Below are positions 19,627 through 30,133 of a stretch of DNA of 64,000 nucleotides, piece by piece. Origin of the DNA: JAKOUY01 sp037045185 (GTDB lineage: Bacteria; Actinomycetota; Acidimicrobiia; Acidimicrobiales; Ilumatobacteraceae); the NCBI GenBank assembly GCA_037045185.1, contig JBAOHQ010000014.1:372001-436000 (forward strand), in the 5' to 3' direction. Under the pieces are notes generated by a model. That model did not search any database. It was not told where the DNA came from and worked only from the letters and a program-made list of their open reading frames with translations. Made by a program: the position numbers and the translations under genes. Every line of letters begins with the position of its first letter. Position 1 is the first letter of the stretch.

Positions 19627-20266
19627 GGCAGCGCGGCACCAGCGACGCGGGCGGCGCTCAGCCGTCGATCGGCCCGCGTCGCCGCGTCGCCGTCGATCAC
19701 GCCGGTAGCGGTCGGGAAGTCGGGCGGCCAGCGCCAGAAAGCCCGTCGCGCAGCGCGGGTCTGGAAGGCCAGCGCCCATGTCCTCGAACCGCATCCTCGT
19801 GCGCCGCTTGCGGGCGGTGGCCGCGGGCAAGGCCGACCTCGGGGTCGATGTCGAACAGGAGCGTCAGGTCGGGCTCCACCCCGATCATCAGCTCGTGCAG
19901 CCGGTCGACCGTGGCCGACAGGTCGCCGCGGGTGATGCCCTGGATAGACGCGGGTGCGAATCGGCGAAACGGTCGCAGATCACCACCGCGCCGCGGGCCA
20001 GCGCCGGGCGGATGGTCTTTTCCAGATGGTCGCGGCGGGCGGCGGTGAAGAGCAGGATCTCGGTCTCGGCCGACCAGCGGTCGGTGCCGCCCTCCAGGAC
20101 CAGCAGCGGCGGATCTCCTCGGCGCCCGGGCTGCCGCCCGGCTCGCGGGTCAGCACCACGTCATCGGCCCCGCGCGCGCAGGCGCCTCGGCCAGAAGCCG
20201 CGCCTGCGTGGACTTGCCCGAGCCGTCGATGCCCTCGAAGGTGATGAACAGCGCCCGCCAGTTCAC
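19623..20266 (-). CDS. tmk: thymidylate kinase
   Basis: A GTG start gives MNWRALFITFEGIDGSGKST (P-loop), then REPGGSPGAEEIR (the DR/EPGG substrate motif), TEILLFTAARRDH and VVICDRFADS, and later PDLTLLFDIDPEVGLAR and RFEDM. It phosphorylates dTMP for DNA synthesis. It overlaps the dac stop (GTGA) and the holB start (ATGA). At least five one-base breaks in 640 bp of an essential gene argue for poor consensus here. Confidence 0.88.
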
Positions 20267-21464
20267 GCTGGCCGGAGCCGGATCGCCCAGATAGCGCGCG
20301 CACCAGCGCCTCGCGCGCGCCGTGGTCAGCCGGCCCGATGAAGCCGGCCTTGCGCGGCACCGTCGGCCTCGGCCACCAGCGGCACCTCGGCGGTCGGGCA
20401 GGCCGGGGACGTGGATCGACCAGCTCGGCCGAGCTCGGTCGCCCGCGGTCGACCGGGGCCATCGAGCGGGCCCTTGATAGACCACCTCGGCGGTCGACGC
20501 CTGTCCTGCACCAGCGCGGGCACCAGCAGCGCGCACGTCCTCGGCCGGGACCAGGCCGACCGTCGCGGCTTCGCCCAGCCAGACCTCGGCCTCGGCCACG
20601 CGACGCTCGCCCTTGGCGACGATCGTCTTCACGGCGAACTGGCGGAAGGCCCAGCCGACGATCCGCTCGGCTTCTTCGGCGCGCGCCTTGTCGGATGGGC
20701 AGGCCGGTGATCGACAAAGATGATCCGCCGGTCGCCCTGCACTGGCCGAGCCGACCAGGCCATAGCCCGCCTCCTGCGGTGTGGCCGGTCTTCAGCCCGT
20801 CCGCCCCGATCCCCAGCTTCAGCAGCGGGTTGCGGTTGTGGCGGTTGTCGGGCGCGCGGTCCTCGATAGCTGAATTCGGTCTGCGGCGAAGATCGGGTAA
20901 TAGCTCGGGGAAGTCGCTGATCAGCCGCTGGGCCAGGATGCCCAGATCACGCATCGACATGCGGTGGCTGCGGATCGGGCCAGCCCGAGGCATTGGCGAA
21001 GGTCGATGCCGTCATGCCCAAGCGCCTGCGCCGCGTTCGGTCATCTGCGCGGCAAAGGCCTCTTCGGTGCCGGCCAGCCCCTCGGCCACCACGACGCAGG
21101 CGTCGTTGCCCGAGTTGCACGATGATGCCGTGGATCAGTTCCTCGACCGTGGGCCGGTCGCTGTTCGCTGCAGGAACATGGTCGAGCCGCCGCATCGCCT
21201 TGCGCCCTGGTCGAGACGGCGAAGGTCGGTGTCCATCGTGCACCCGCCCGTCGCGCAGCGCCTCGAACAGCATGTTGATCGTCATCAGCTTGGACATCGA
21301 GGCCGGCGGCAGCGGCTGGTCGGCGTTCTTGTCCATCAGCACGGTGCCGCGTGGTCACGTCATAGACCCAGGCCGCGGTCGCCTGCCGTCTCGAAGGCCC
21401 GGGCGGGAGCTCCGGCCAGGACGGCAGCCATGAGGATGAGGGCCAGGCGCAGGCGGTGCAGCAT
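20263..21464 (-). CDS. dacA: D-alanyl-D-alanine carboxypeptidase (peptidase S11, PBP5/6-like)
   Basis: A signal peptide (MLHRLRLALILMAAVLAGAP) precedes RAWVYD-type strands, then the active-site SxxK in LPPASMSKLMTINMLFE, the SxN-type region ANSDRPTVEELIHGIIVQLG and NDACVVVAEGLAG, KTGHT (KTG box, LGIGADGLKTGHT), and a C-terminal PBP5_C-like domain. It trims peptidoglycan pentapeptides in the periplasm. The gene overlaps tmk by four bases. Multiple one-base breaks throughout. Confidence 0.85.
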
Positions 21465-21475
21465 GGAAGCTCCTG

Positions 21476-22430
21476 TCACTTCAAGAGGTAGGCATCGGCG
21501 AAGCCCGCCGACTTGATCTTCTTCAGCGTGGCGGCATCGCCGCGGGCGATCACCGACCAGAAGGGCTTGCCCTTGGCGTTCTCGCTGCGGACCTCGGCCG
21601 GGACGCCGGCCTTGGCAAGGGTGTCGACCGCGCGCTTGGCATTGGCCTCGACCGAGAAGATGCCGATCTGGATCGACTTGCCACCCGCGGCTGCGGGGGC
21701 AGGGGCCGGAGTTGGGGCGGGCGCAGGCGCGTCGGCGGGCTTCGCGGCGGGATCGGCCGCCTCGATGGCGGCGCCTGCCGCGGCGGCAGTGGCCGCGGCT
21801 GCAGCCTTCTTGCCGCGTCTTCTTCTTCTTCGCCGGGGCCTCTTCCTTCGGCGCATCCAGCGGTTTCGTCTCCACCCCGCCTCCGTCGATCGCCCCGGCC
21901 TTCGCTGCCGGTTTCGCCGCCGCGGGCGCGGCGCCTGCCACGGTTTCGGCGCTGTCGAGGATGGGCGAGGCCGGGGTCTCCTCCGGGGTCTCTTCGCGCC
22001 GCAACGCGGTGATCGAGAGCTTGGCGGGCGCGCCCGCCAGCATCCCGAGCGCGGCGGCGGCATCGGAAGAAATCTGCAGCTTCGGCCCGGGATTGTCGCG
22101 CTCGCGCCGGAAAAGGGCGCCGATCACGAACTTGCCGTTGGCCGGGTTGCGCATGATCACGCGCTCGGGGTCCTTGGTGTCGGGCGAGGCGACCCAGACG
22201 CCGCCGAGGCTGGGCCGGCCGTCCCACAGCGCCTCTTCCGTCACCTGGAAGACGTTCGGCGCCTCGACGTCGCGGTCCACCAGCCGGGTGGATTTCTGTG
22301 TCTTTGCAGGGGCTTCGCCCTCCGCTACGGGTTTGGTGCCGCTGCCCCCGCCCCCGCCTCCGACGCAGCCGCCCAACGCCAATGCGGCGGCGGAAGCCAG
22401 AAGGATCTGCCTGAAGGATGCCCGTGCCAT
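21476..22430 (-). CDS. SPOR-domain lipoprotein
   Basis: MARASFRQILLASAAALALG followed by a lipobox Cys (LALGGC) predicts an outer-membrane or periplasmic lipoprotein. The ATG at 22430 has GAGAGGG six bases upstream and is preferred to the in-frame ATG at 22445. A conserved domain (NVFQVTEEALWDGRPSLGGV, RVIMRNPANGKFVIGALFRR) precedes an Ala/Pro-rich linker and a C-terminal SPOR domain (IQIGIFSVEANAKRAVDTL, FWSVIARGDAATLKKIKSAG). SPOR binds denuded glycan at the septum. It is the first gene of the dac-tmk-holB operon. One break near 21818. Confidence 0.88.
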
Positions 22431-22634
22431 GTTGCCCTCTCGCATGCGCGGTCTTGCTGCCGCGCTGATTGCCAGTGGTCCGCGGGTTCGCCCCGCAGCC
22501 GCTCCGGCGGCATCATATCGGCGGCGAGAGGTGCTGGAAAGGGCCGAGCGTCCCGGGCGGGATCACGATCGGCGGATTTCACCGAAAGCGTGCTCTTTCA
22601 GAATCACCCCCGCCTGCGTAAGCCCGTGCGCGTC

Positions 22635-22724
22635 GGAGGAGTGGCGGAGTGGTCTATCGCACCGGTCTTGAAAACCGACGTGGGCGCAAGTCCACCGTGG
22701 GTTCGAATCCCACCTCCTCCGCCA
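22635..22724 (+). tRNA. tRNA-Ser(TGA)
   Basis: Acceptor GGAGGAG/CTCCTCC, encoded GCCA end, long variable arm and T-arm GTGGG-TTCGAAT-CCCAC. The anticodon loop CTTGAAA gives TGA at 22669-22671. Its 3' end plus terminator is repeated at 63.3 kb, so it is the likely attachment gene for the island downstream. Confidence 0.93.
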
Positions 22725-22805
22725 CTTGCCCTCACGAAAGCGTTCTCCCGATCCGGCTGCGGCCGGATTTTTCCGTTGTTTTCGGGGGTTATGCGGGAGG
22801 GGCTG
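22711..22805. repeat. left direct repeat (att-like): tRNA-Ser 3' end plus terminator
   Basis: This 95-bp stretch matches 63311-63405 at all but about eight to ten positions, in the same orientation, at an offset of exactly 40,600 bp. Weaker similarity continues to about 23.1 kb (shared GATATTCTCCGGACCT and GGAACAG-ATCGAAC blocks). Confidence 0.8.
22751..22772 (+). terminator. intrinsic terminator after tRNA-Ser
   Basis: ATCCGGC-TGCG-GCCGGAT forms a 7-bp stem followed by a five-T run. The same hairpin is in the repeat copy at 63351-63372. Confidence 0.75.
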
Positions 22806-22859
22806 TTAACCGGCCCACGCCCGGAAGGGCGCACGGGCGTTCTCTCCGGGCCGATATTC

Positions 22860-23111
22860 TCCGGACCTGTTAACCGCCGCGCTTTCGGTGAACAGCTTTA
22901 AGTCATTGACTTTCAAGTGATCTTTCGAAGTCCGTGATGCACGCGATTTGGAAAATCCATCTGGATGGCGGATGGAACAGAGATCGAACGCCGCCCGTTG
23001 CGCGCTGGTTCGGCTGCGGCTGGCGACCAATCTCACCCCAGCCGCATGTTCGTGCTTTGTGCCGAGTCAACGCGCATGTTAGCTGTTGCTGAAAAAGTGT
23101 GAGGCGAGCAG
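22860..23111. other. intergenic region left of the defence block
   Basis: No protein-like frame. It is a diverged counterpart of 63.46-63.69 kb, which suggests both derive from the same att-adjacent segment. Confidence 0.4.
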
Positions 23112-23881
23112 GTGGCCCAGAAGTCGGAAATCGAATGGACGGACGCGACGTGGAACCCGGTGACGGGCTGCACCAAGGTCGGTCCGGGTTGTGACAACTG
23201 CTACGCCGAGCGCTTCGCGGAGCGCTGGCGTGGGATCGCTGGACACCCCTACGAGCAAGGCTTCGACCTGACGCTCTGGCCGTCGAGGCTGAAGCAGCCC
23301 GCGCTCTGGAAAAAGCCGCGGATGATCTTCGTGAACTCGATGAGCGACCTCTTCCACAAGGACATCGACCGCACATTCATCGACACGGTGTTCGATGCCA
23401 TGGAGCAGGCGGACTGGCACGTCTACCAGGTGCTGACCAAGCGCAGCTCGCTCATGCGCAACTACGTCCGGAAGCGGTATGATGGTGGGCCGGTCCCGCG
23501 CCACATCTGGCTCGGCGTTTCTGTCGAGGACGCCGCGCACACGAGCCGGATCGAGCACCTGAAGCAGATCAACTCCGACGCACGCTTCATCTCGTTCGAG
23601 CCGCTGCTCGGACCGATCGGGGATGTCGATCTGCAGCGGCGTCGCCTGGGCCATCGTCGGCGGCGAGAGCGGGCCCCGGGCTCGGCCCATGGACGAAAGC
23701 TGGGCCCGCCAGATCCGGGACATCTGCGACCGTGACGACGTGGCGTTCTTCTTCAAGCAATGGGGCGGTGCCCGGCCGAAGTCAGGCGGGCGTCTTGCTC
23801 GATGGCGAAGAATGGAATGGCTTTCCCTGGCAGATCGTTCCCGAACCCATCATCCGTGCACTGCAGCCCGAGGATGCTTGA
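23112..23881 (+). CDS. DUF5131 (phage Gp37/Gp68-type) three-Cys-motif protein
   Basis: It starts from GTG: MAQKSEIEWTDATWNPVTGC, then CTKVGPGCDNCYAERF, three cysteines (CX6CX2C) reminiscent of a radical-SAM/Fe-S binding site. IFVNSMSDLFHKDI, WHVYQVLTKRSSLM and WLGVSVEDAAH are family-typical. The C-terminus (AIVGGESGPRARPMDESW, DVAFFFKQWGG) follows a one-base break near 23635. Its stop TGA (23879-23881) shares a base with the ATG of tcmP. The reaction is unknown. Its constant partner is TcmP, and the pair is common on phages and defence islands. Confidence 0.85.
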
Positions 23882-25035
23882 TGCCGCCTCGGATCGAAAA
23901 CTATCAGGGGCGCGAACAGTCGTTCATCAAGCACCTGTTTCTCAACAAGTATCTTGAAGTCAGCGGCGTACAAGCTGTTCCAGGGCAGATCGCCGGTCTT
24001 CAATTTCGTGGATGCATTTGCGGGCCCTTGGCGGGTCTCGGACACGGACAAGTACTCAGACGCTTCATTTTCTCAGGCCATAGAAACGCTGGATGCCGTC
24101 CGCCGGTCGCTACTGGATATGGGGCGCCCGGGGCTGAAGGTTCGTTTCCGGTTCTGCGAGCGAAACCCGGCTTCGGTCGCCAAGCTCCAACAGTTTGCAG
24201 CCCAGAAGCCCGAATTCGATATCCAGGTGTTCTCTGGTGCTTTCGAGGACAATCTCGATGGCATCCGCTCCGCCTGCCGCGATGGCTTCACTTTCACTTT
24301 CATCGACCCAACCGGCTGGAATGTCGAGTCCGGCAAGGTCTTCGATTTTCTCCGGAATCTCTGAACGGCGAGTTCCTGTTCAATTTCATGGCCGAAGAAG
24401 TGAACCGACACGCAGGCTGGGATGGTGTGGCGCAATCGGTCGGTCGCTTCCTAGCGGACCCCGCCTGGAAGGCTGCGTTCGAGGCGCTGCCCGAGGGGGC
24501 CAACGAAACGAAAGTCCTGCATCTCTTGAAAGCCAGGATGAAGGAGGCACGGGTCGCGACATATCTGACGGACATGGCCATCCGGAAGCCTCGTGAGGAC
24601 CGGATCAAGATGCGCTTGATCCTCGGCACGCACAGTAGTTTCGGTGTAGAGGTGTTCCGCAGCGTTCAGGAAAAGGTAGAAAAGGAGGCGGTTCGCACCC
24701 GCCACGCTATCCAGACAGAGGAGAGCGGCCAGTCGCAGCTCTTTCCGGATGATCAGATCATCGCTTTCGAGACTGATCGTGATGGAGTCGGCTGTTCTGC
24801 CCACATGGGCTGGGCCACCGAACTGGTGCTTCGTATTGTTGCCGACAGACCTGGCATTGCGTTCAGCACGCTTGCCGGCGAGGTTATGGAGCAGGTTCCC
24901 GTTCGGACCACGCATCTGAACAAGATCGCGGCGGCAAACAGAAAGGCCGGGTTGCTACGGTTCGACCTTGCGAATGGCAAGAGAACCCCGAGCCCCGAGA
25001 CAAAGCTCTGGGCCGGCGAGGTGCAGGCAAAGTAG
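23881..25035 (+). CDS. tcmP: three-Cys-motif partner protein TcmP
   Basis: MPPRIENYQGREQSFIKHLF, then after a break near 23962 FNFVDAFAGPWRVSD and VRFRFCERNPASVAKL. These look like motif I and the acidic loop of a Rossmann methyltransferase-like fold; FTFTFIDPTGW resembles a DPPY-like motif. A second break lies near 24360. The C-terminal ~200 residues (FNFMAEEVNRHAG, KMRLILGTHSSFGVEVF) include a winged-helix-like end (LAGEVMEQVPVRTTHLNKI). Function is unknown. It is translationally coupled to the DUF5131 gene and convergent with hsdM, 40 bp away. Confidence 0.85.
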   Translation: MPPRIENYQGREQSFIKHLFLNKYLEVSGVQAVPGQIAGLQFRGCICGPLAGLGHGQVLRRFIFSGHRNAGCRPPVATGYGAPGAEGSFPVLRAKPGFGRQAPTVCSPEARIRYPGVLWCFRGQSRWHPLRLPRWLHFHFHRPNRLECRVRQGLRFSPESLNGEFLFNFMAEEVNRHAGWDGVAQSVGRFLADPAWKAAFEALPEGANETKVLHLLKARMKEARVATYLTDMAIRKPREDRIKMRLILGTHSSFGVEVFRSVQEKVEKEAVRTRHAIQTEESGQSQLFPDDQIIAFETDRDGVGCSAHMGWATELVLRIVADRPGIAFSTLAGEVMEQVPVRTTHLNKIAAANRKAGLLRFDLANGKRTPSPETKLWAGEVQAK

Positions 25036-25074
25036 GCGCACCCGCCGCGAAGGCCACGAGCAGTGGCGTGCACG

Positions 25075-27037
25075 TCAGGGACGCGCAACACCCACCATTG
25101 GCAAGCTGGCGTCGTCGTTTTCGACCAAGGCCGCGAGCCGAGCGAGCGCTTCGGCCACGATGCGGCCCTGATCGTGGATGCTCTGGATGATCTCAGCGGG
25201 CGATCGGTCGTCAAACTTTGCAACGGTGCTCGGATTGACCGCCTTTAGGTCGAAGACAGCAGCGTCAATGGCAGCTGCCTGAGCCTCCAGTTCTCGCGCC
25301 GCCTTTTCCTTTTCGCTGATTTCGCTGATCAGCGCAGCCACCTCGCCATCTGAGGTCTCCAGCTTCTTCAGGCGCTTGAGCTTCTCCTTGAGGTCGATCA
25401 CCTCGGCCTTGGTTTCGGCTGCCTGCGCCAGGATGGGCTGCATTTCCTCGCGGGCCTTCGCGCGGCGCGCAGCGAAGTCGATGGTCCAGGAATAACGGCT
25501 GTCGGCCTCCGTCTTGCCGCGGAGCGGCAGCAGCCGGGCGTAGGTCGGGAACGGCTTCCCCGCGTTCTCTTCCTGTTCAAGCCAATCGGCGGTCAGGTTG
25601 GCGGGCAGCGCGCTGTCGGCAAGCGGCTTCCCATCCTTGTCGAAACCGAAATGCGCCAGCGTGAGCGGGGTCTTCTTGCCGACCTTCACATGGCGTCAGG
25701 TCGTAGTACCAGATGCGCTCGGTCTTCTTGCCCTTGGTGAAGAACAGCAGGTTGGTCTTCACGCCCGCGCCAGCGGTCGAGAAGACCCCGCCCGGCAGGC
25801 TCACGATTGCCCAAAGGTCGCATTCGTCGACCAGCTTGCGCTTCGTCTCAACGAAGGAGCTTTCGTTGGTCCGGAACAGCATGCCTTCGTCGAGAACGAT
25901 GGCGCAGGTGCCCTTCGGAGCCAGCTCGGCAAGGATGTCCTGGACGAACAGCACCTGCGTCGAGCTGGTCTCGAAGGCAAAGTTCTTCTGCGCGTCCTTG
26001 CCTTCCTTTCCGCCGAATGGCGGGTTGGTCAGGATGACATCGAACTGCTTCGGCGCCTTGTCGAACAGCGCGCCGTAGGTCGCCCGGCGCGTGAGGGAGT
26101 TGCCATGCCAGAGATTGGGCTGGTCGATCCCGTGCAGAACGAGGTTGGCCAGCGCGATCGGGATGACGAGGTTCTCCTTTTCGCGACCGAAGAAGGTGTC
26201 GTGCTTCAGCGTCGTCGAGATCCGTGCTGAGGGGAGCTCGCGCCAAGCTTCCGCGCGATGTGCTCGTAGGCGATCGCGAGGAAACCGCCAGTCCCGCAGC
26301 AGGGGTCGTAGATCGTCTGGCCAAGCTTCGGTTCAACCGTGTGAACCATGGCCCGGATCACTTCGCGCGGCGTGAAGAACTGGCCGCCGTCGGAGTTCTT
26401 CTCACCCATCTTCAGCAGCAGGTCCTCGTACACCTGGACTCAGCGTGAAGAAGTGGGTGTCGTCGATGTTGTCGACGCTGATTTCGTCGCACCCGATCGA
26501 AGATATCGCGCAGGTTCGTTTCGGAATCCACACGTACCCGCTCCACCGCCGTCATGATCCTGCCGATGATGCGCTGCTTTGGGCGTGGCACCGGCGTTGC
26601 GGCAATCCCGTCGCCGCATCGAGGTCCAGCCCGTGCAGGGCAGGCAGCAGTTCCTTGTTGATGAAGTCGAAAAGCTTGCCGTCGCCCGCTGCGAACAGCT
26701 CCTGACGCTTCCAGCCAACAGGCTTGCCTTCGCGGTGTTTTCGGATGGCCCGGCTTGTCCGAATATGGCGCGGCCCAGTCCTGCCAGCGGTAGGGCGCGC
26801 GCAGGGCGGGAGCGAAGTCCGTTCGCCCCAACGCCTCCGGCTTCTTCACTGGTCCCGCGTCTCCTGCGCGTCCAGAAGGCGCAGGAACAGGATCCAAGTC
26901 AGCTCCGGGACATACTGCAGGGCGCTGGCGCAGTTGGACCGGCGCATGATGTCGCAGATGCCCTTGACGAATGTCGAAAGCGAACGGGTATTGTTTATGG
27001 CCTTGTGCGCAGGCGCCTTACTTTTTCTGCGCTTCAT
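25075..27037 (-). CDS. hsdM: type I restriction-modification DNA methyltransferase subunit (N6-adenine)
   Basis: The N-terminal HsdM helical domain (SLSTFVKGICDIMRRSNCAS, ELTWILFLRLLD) precedes the N6-MTase domain. Motif I is IYDPCCGTGGFLAIAYEHIA and motif IV is VILTNPPFGGKEG; SDGGQFFTPREVIRAMV is the usual entry motif. A coiled coil (EVIDLKEKLKRLKKLE, LISEISEKEKAARELEAQAA) closes the protein and probably contacts HsdS. Breaks near 26870, 26770, 26640, 26430, 26230 and 25690. The ATG overlaps the hsdS stop (ATGA). Confidence 0.92.
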
Positions 27038-27597
27038 GTTTTGTCCTCAAAAGATGCGGCGACTATCCGATGCGGAAGACTTTTGATATCAGCAAGCTGG
27101 ACATCTATTGCAGATTTGATCCGAACAATTTCGTTTCTTGCCAATCTGAGTTTATCTGCAAAATCGACCTGAACATCATAGCTTGGAAGAATTACTGTGG
27201 CTTCAGCGAGCCTGTTGAATAGCATTCGCTCCCGGACTGCCCCTCGGGCAAGCGACAAAATGCATTCATGACCGAGCGGCGAACGCAACCAATGATAGAA
27301 GTAGTATGAATCCACGCTGCCTTCGTTTCCCCGGAATACGACGTAGTCGGGACTTGTAATGCCAGCGGTATCGCCGACATCTACGAACGCGACTGATCCG
27401 ATAAGGATACGCATCGGGTTATAGAAGATAGTGCCTGGCGTTACCGGTTTGTATTTCTGCGGGTTTTTACCGGGCGGCTCTTTCGCCGGCGCCAGCCCAT
27501 CGACGGTCGCGCCATAGACGGGGAAGCGTGCCCAATCGCTTCCGATACCCCCTTTAATTTCGGTAAGCACATCTCCTAATTTGGTCTTTGCTGTCAC
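27034..27597 (-). CDS. hsdS: type I restriction specificity subunit, half-length (single TRD)
   Basis: The GTG start at 27597 overlaps the hsdR stop (GTGA); the stop overlaps the hsdM start. MTAKTKLGDVLTEIKGGIGS, then KYKPVTPGTIFYNPMRI, DYVVFRGNEGSVDSYYFYHW, RMLFNRLAEATVILP and a C-terminal helix (QVDFADKLRLARNEIVRIKS) form one target-recognition domain with one spacer helix. At 187 aa it is half of a standard ~400-aa HsdS, so it would have to dimerise and should recognise a palindromic bipartite site. Base composition is visibly more AT-rich than in the neighbours. Confidence 0.8.
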   Translation of the reverse strand: MTAKTKLGDVLTEIKGGIGSDWARFPVYGATVDGLAPAKEPPGKNPQKYKPVTPGTIFYNPMRILIGSVAFVDVGDTAGITSPDYVVFRGNEGSVDSYYFYHWLRSPLGHECILSLARGAVRERMLFNRLAEATVILPSYDVQVDFADKLRLARNEIVRIKSAIDVQLADIKSLPHRIVAASFEDKT

Positions 27598-30036
27598 GTC
27601 CCGAACAACCTTCCCTTCGCTTCCCGTACCACATCGGACGGTTTTCCGACTCCGCGAAGCGCGGCGAGCCCTCCTGCCATCCGGATTTCCGGGACATCCC
27701 ACAGCGCCGGTGTCTCCAGCGCATCCGTGCCGCCCTGCGCGAACTGGTGCCCGAAGCTCTTCAGCACGGTCGCGGCCTTAGGGTCCATGCCGTCAAACCA
27801 GACCGTGGTTCAAGTCGATATACTGCCCGCTCGCGCTCGGCGCGTTTGAGCGCGCGCGCGTGGTAGCCGTGGTGGCCGAAGAAATCGTAGAGGTCGAAGT
27901 CGCTCATCCTGGTCGATTTCACGGATCACTTCCGGGCTGAAGTTGTCGCCCAGCAGGTGATCGATCAGGTTGCGGCGCTTCTGGTCGTCTCGATCCACAG
28001 TGCACGGAACTCGTCGAGGTGTGTGCGCCTCGCGCCAGAACACGCGCCGGATCACCTCGCGCGCGGTACTCGTCCACCGGGATCGGGGTGTCGCGCCCGT
28101 CGCGGCTGACCAGGATGAAGCGGCCCTGCGGGTTGATGAGGACCTGCTTGCCCGCCGATCTCGGCGACAGGCGGGCCGTCGCCTCCGCCCGCGTCATCCG
28201 CCACCCTTCGCCACCGCCGCCCGTGCCGCCATCGCCTCGGGGGCGCGGCGGCTTGGTGATGAATTCGGTGCCGAAGAGATCGGTGACGCCGGTGTAGTCG
28301 TAGAGCCAGAACTTGTACTTCTGCCGTCTCTTCGTGGATGCGTGTGCCGCGGCCGACCATCTGGTAGAACTTGATCGGCGACTGCAGGTAGCGGAAGAAG
28401 ACGACGGCATTCAGCCGCTCGATGTCCACGCCGGCCTCCAGCAGGTCGACCGTGCAGGCGATGAAGGCGCGTTCGCCGGAGCCGCGCATCGGCTCGATCA
28501 TGTCGGCGCCGTTGTTCGCGCCGCCCATGCATTTGAAGGCGTAGTGGTCCTTCGGCGTCTGGCCGCTGCTCGCGGCACCATCGCACGTAGAGGTTGTTCA
28601 TGTGCTGCGCGACGCCGGTCGGCATGAATCTCGCGCGTGCAGAAGATGATGACCTTTTGCTCCGGCCCGCCGTTCGCGCAAAGCAGCTGGAACAGGTCTT
28701 CGCACATCTTCGGGCGTGCGCAATTCGATGAACAGTTCGTCGTCGAAGTCCTTGCCGGTGTACCGCGTCCTTCGGTCAGGTCGTCCTCGGTGAGCGGCAT
28801 GCCCGTCTTGATGTCTCGTGACGCCCGCCGCGAGGATTTCGCTCTCGGGTGAAGACCATGTCGTCGATGCTGGCCTTGCGCTTGACGATCTCGCAGGCGG
28901 CCAGGTAGCCGTCCTCCTGCGCCTCGATCAGGGTGTACTCGTAGACCGGTTCGCCGAAGTACTTTCTGGTTGTTGGCAGTGATCTCGCTGGTCCTCGGCG
29001 CTGGCCTGCTTCGATTCCTCGAGCTTCCGCGGCGTCGCGGTCAGGCCGATGTGGATGGCGTTCGGGTTGCGCTCGAAGCACCTCGGACCACCGGCCCCAG
29101 GCAGAGCGGTGGCACTCGTCGATGATGATGACGCTGAACGCGTCCTCGCCGTAGTGCTCGGACAGGAAGCTGGCGAAGCCCGTCGTCGTCGTCCAGACCG
29201 AGCGTCTGGTAGGTGGCGATATGGATGCCGTGCGTTCTGCGCGGCGTTGCCGCCCCGCTCTGTCTTCACGATGCGGGCGTTGTCACCGAAGGCGGCCTTG
29301 AGCTTGTTGTAGGCCTGCTCGCGAAGTTCATCCCGGTCGCACAGGAAGAGCGCTGGCTTTGGGCAGCTGGCCAGCCTGCGACAGCCGCCAGAGCAGGTTC
29401 GTGGCGATGATCGGTCTTGCCTGCGCCTGTGGCGAGCGTCAGCAGCACCCGGGGCGCCGTGCCGGCTCTGGCGGTCGAGAAGGATCTTCTCGAAGGCGGC
29501 GCGGATGGCCGCGTCCTGGTAGTAGCGGCTTTGAGCCCACGCCGGGCTGTCCGCCTGGAACAGCATGGCTGCCTCGGGGGCGTGCAGGTCGATGCCCACT
29601 GTCCTTGGCATAACGTGCCGTCAGGTCGGGGTGCGTGGGGAAATCGGGAAACTGAAATGGCCCAGCCTGCAGGCTGGTGAAGCAGTCGGACTCCCCGTAG
29701 CGGTGGCCATTGGTGGAGAAAACATACTTGACCTCGTATCGTTCGCAGTCGGCGTACGCCTTGGCTTGCTGCATGCCCTTGAGCGGGTCGTCACTCTTCC
29801 TTCTTGGCTTCGAGCACAGCGACGGGCATCGACTTGGGCATGTCCGTCGAGCTGCACGCAGAGCAGATAGTCCGTGCGACCGGGGCCTTTCCGCCTGCGC
29901 CCCTTTGGCCCGTGGGCTCCACCGGCGGCGGCGTCAGAACGGTTTCGAGCGTAACCTGGTCCCGGCTCACATAGCCTTTTGCCCGGAGGACTGGGTCGAT
30001 GAGGTGATACCGCGTGTCAGCTTCGTTCATGCTCAT
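27594..30036 (-). CDS. hsdR: type I restriction endonuclease, motor/nuclease subunit (EcoEI-like)
   Basis: The start ATG (30036) has GGGAGGGTGAC upstream: MSMNEADTRYHLIDPVLRAK. The nuclease domain reads PKSMPVAVLEAKKE (ExK motif). SF2 helicase motifs follow: Walker A LLTLATGAGKT, LFLCDRDELREQAYN, and DEAD-box DECHRSAWGRW-type IIIDECH, then KRKASIDDMV, KVIIFCTREIHA and RGTRIHEET (motif VI region). The C-terminus reaches VREAKGRLFGT. It translocates and cleaves unmodified DNA with HsdM/HsdS. More than a dozen one-base breaks between 27.8 and 29.9 kb. Confidence 0.88.
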
Positions 30037-30133
30037 CGTCACCCTCCCGCCCAGCTGGAAAAAACTATCGGAGAACGGAAGCACTGGATCGGGTCGGCAT
30101 TCGGTGCCGACCATGCCCCGAGGCGACAAACCA

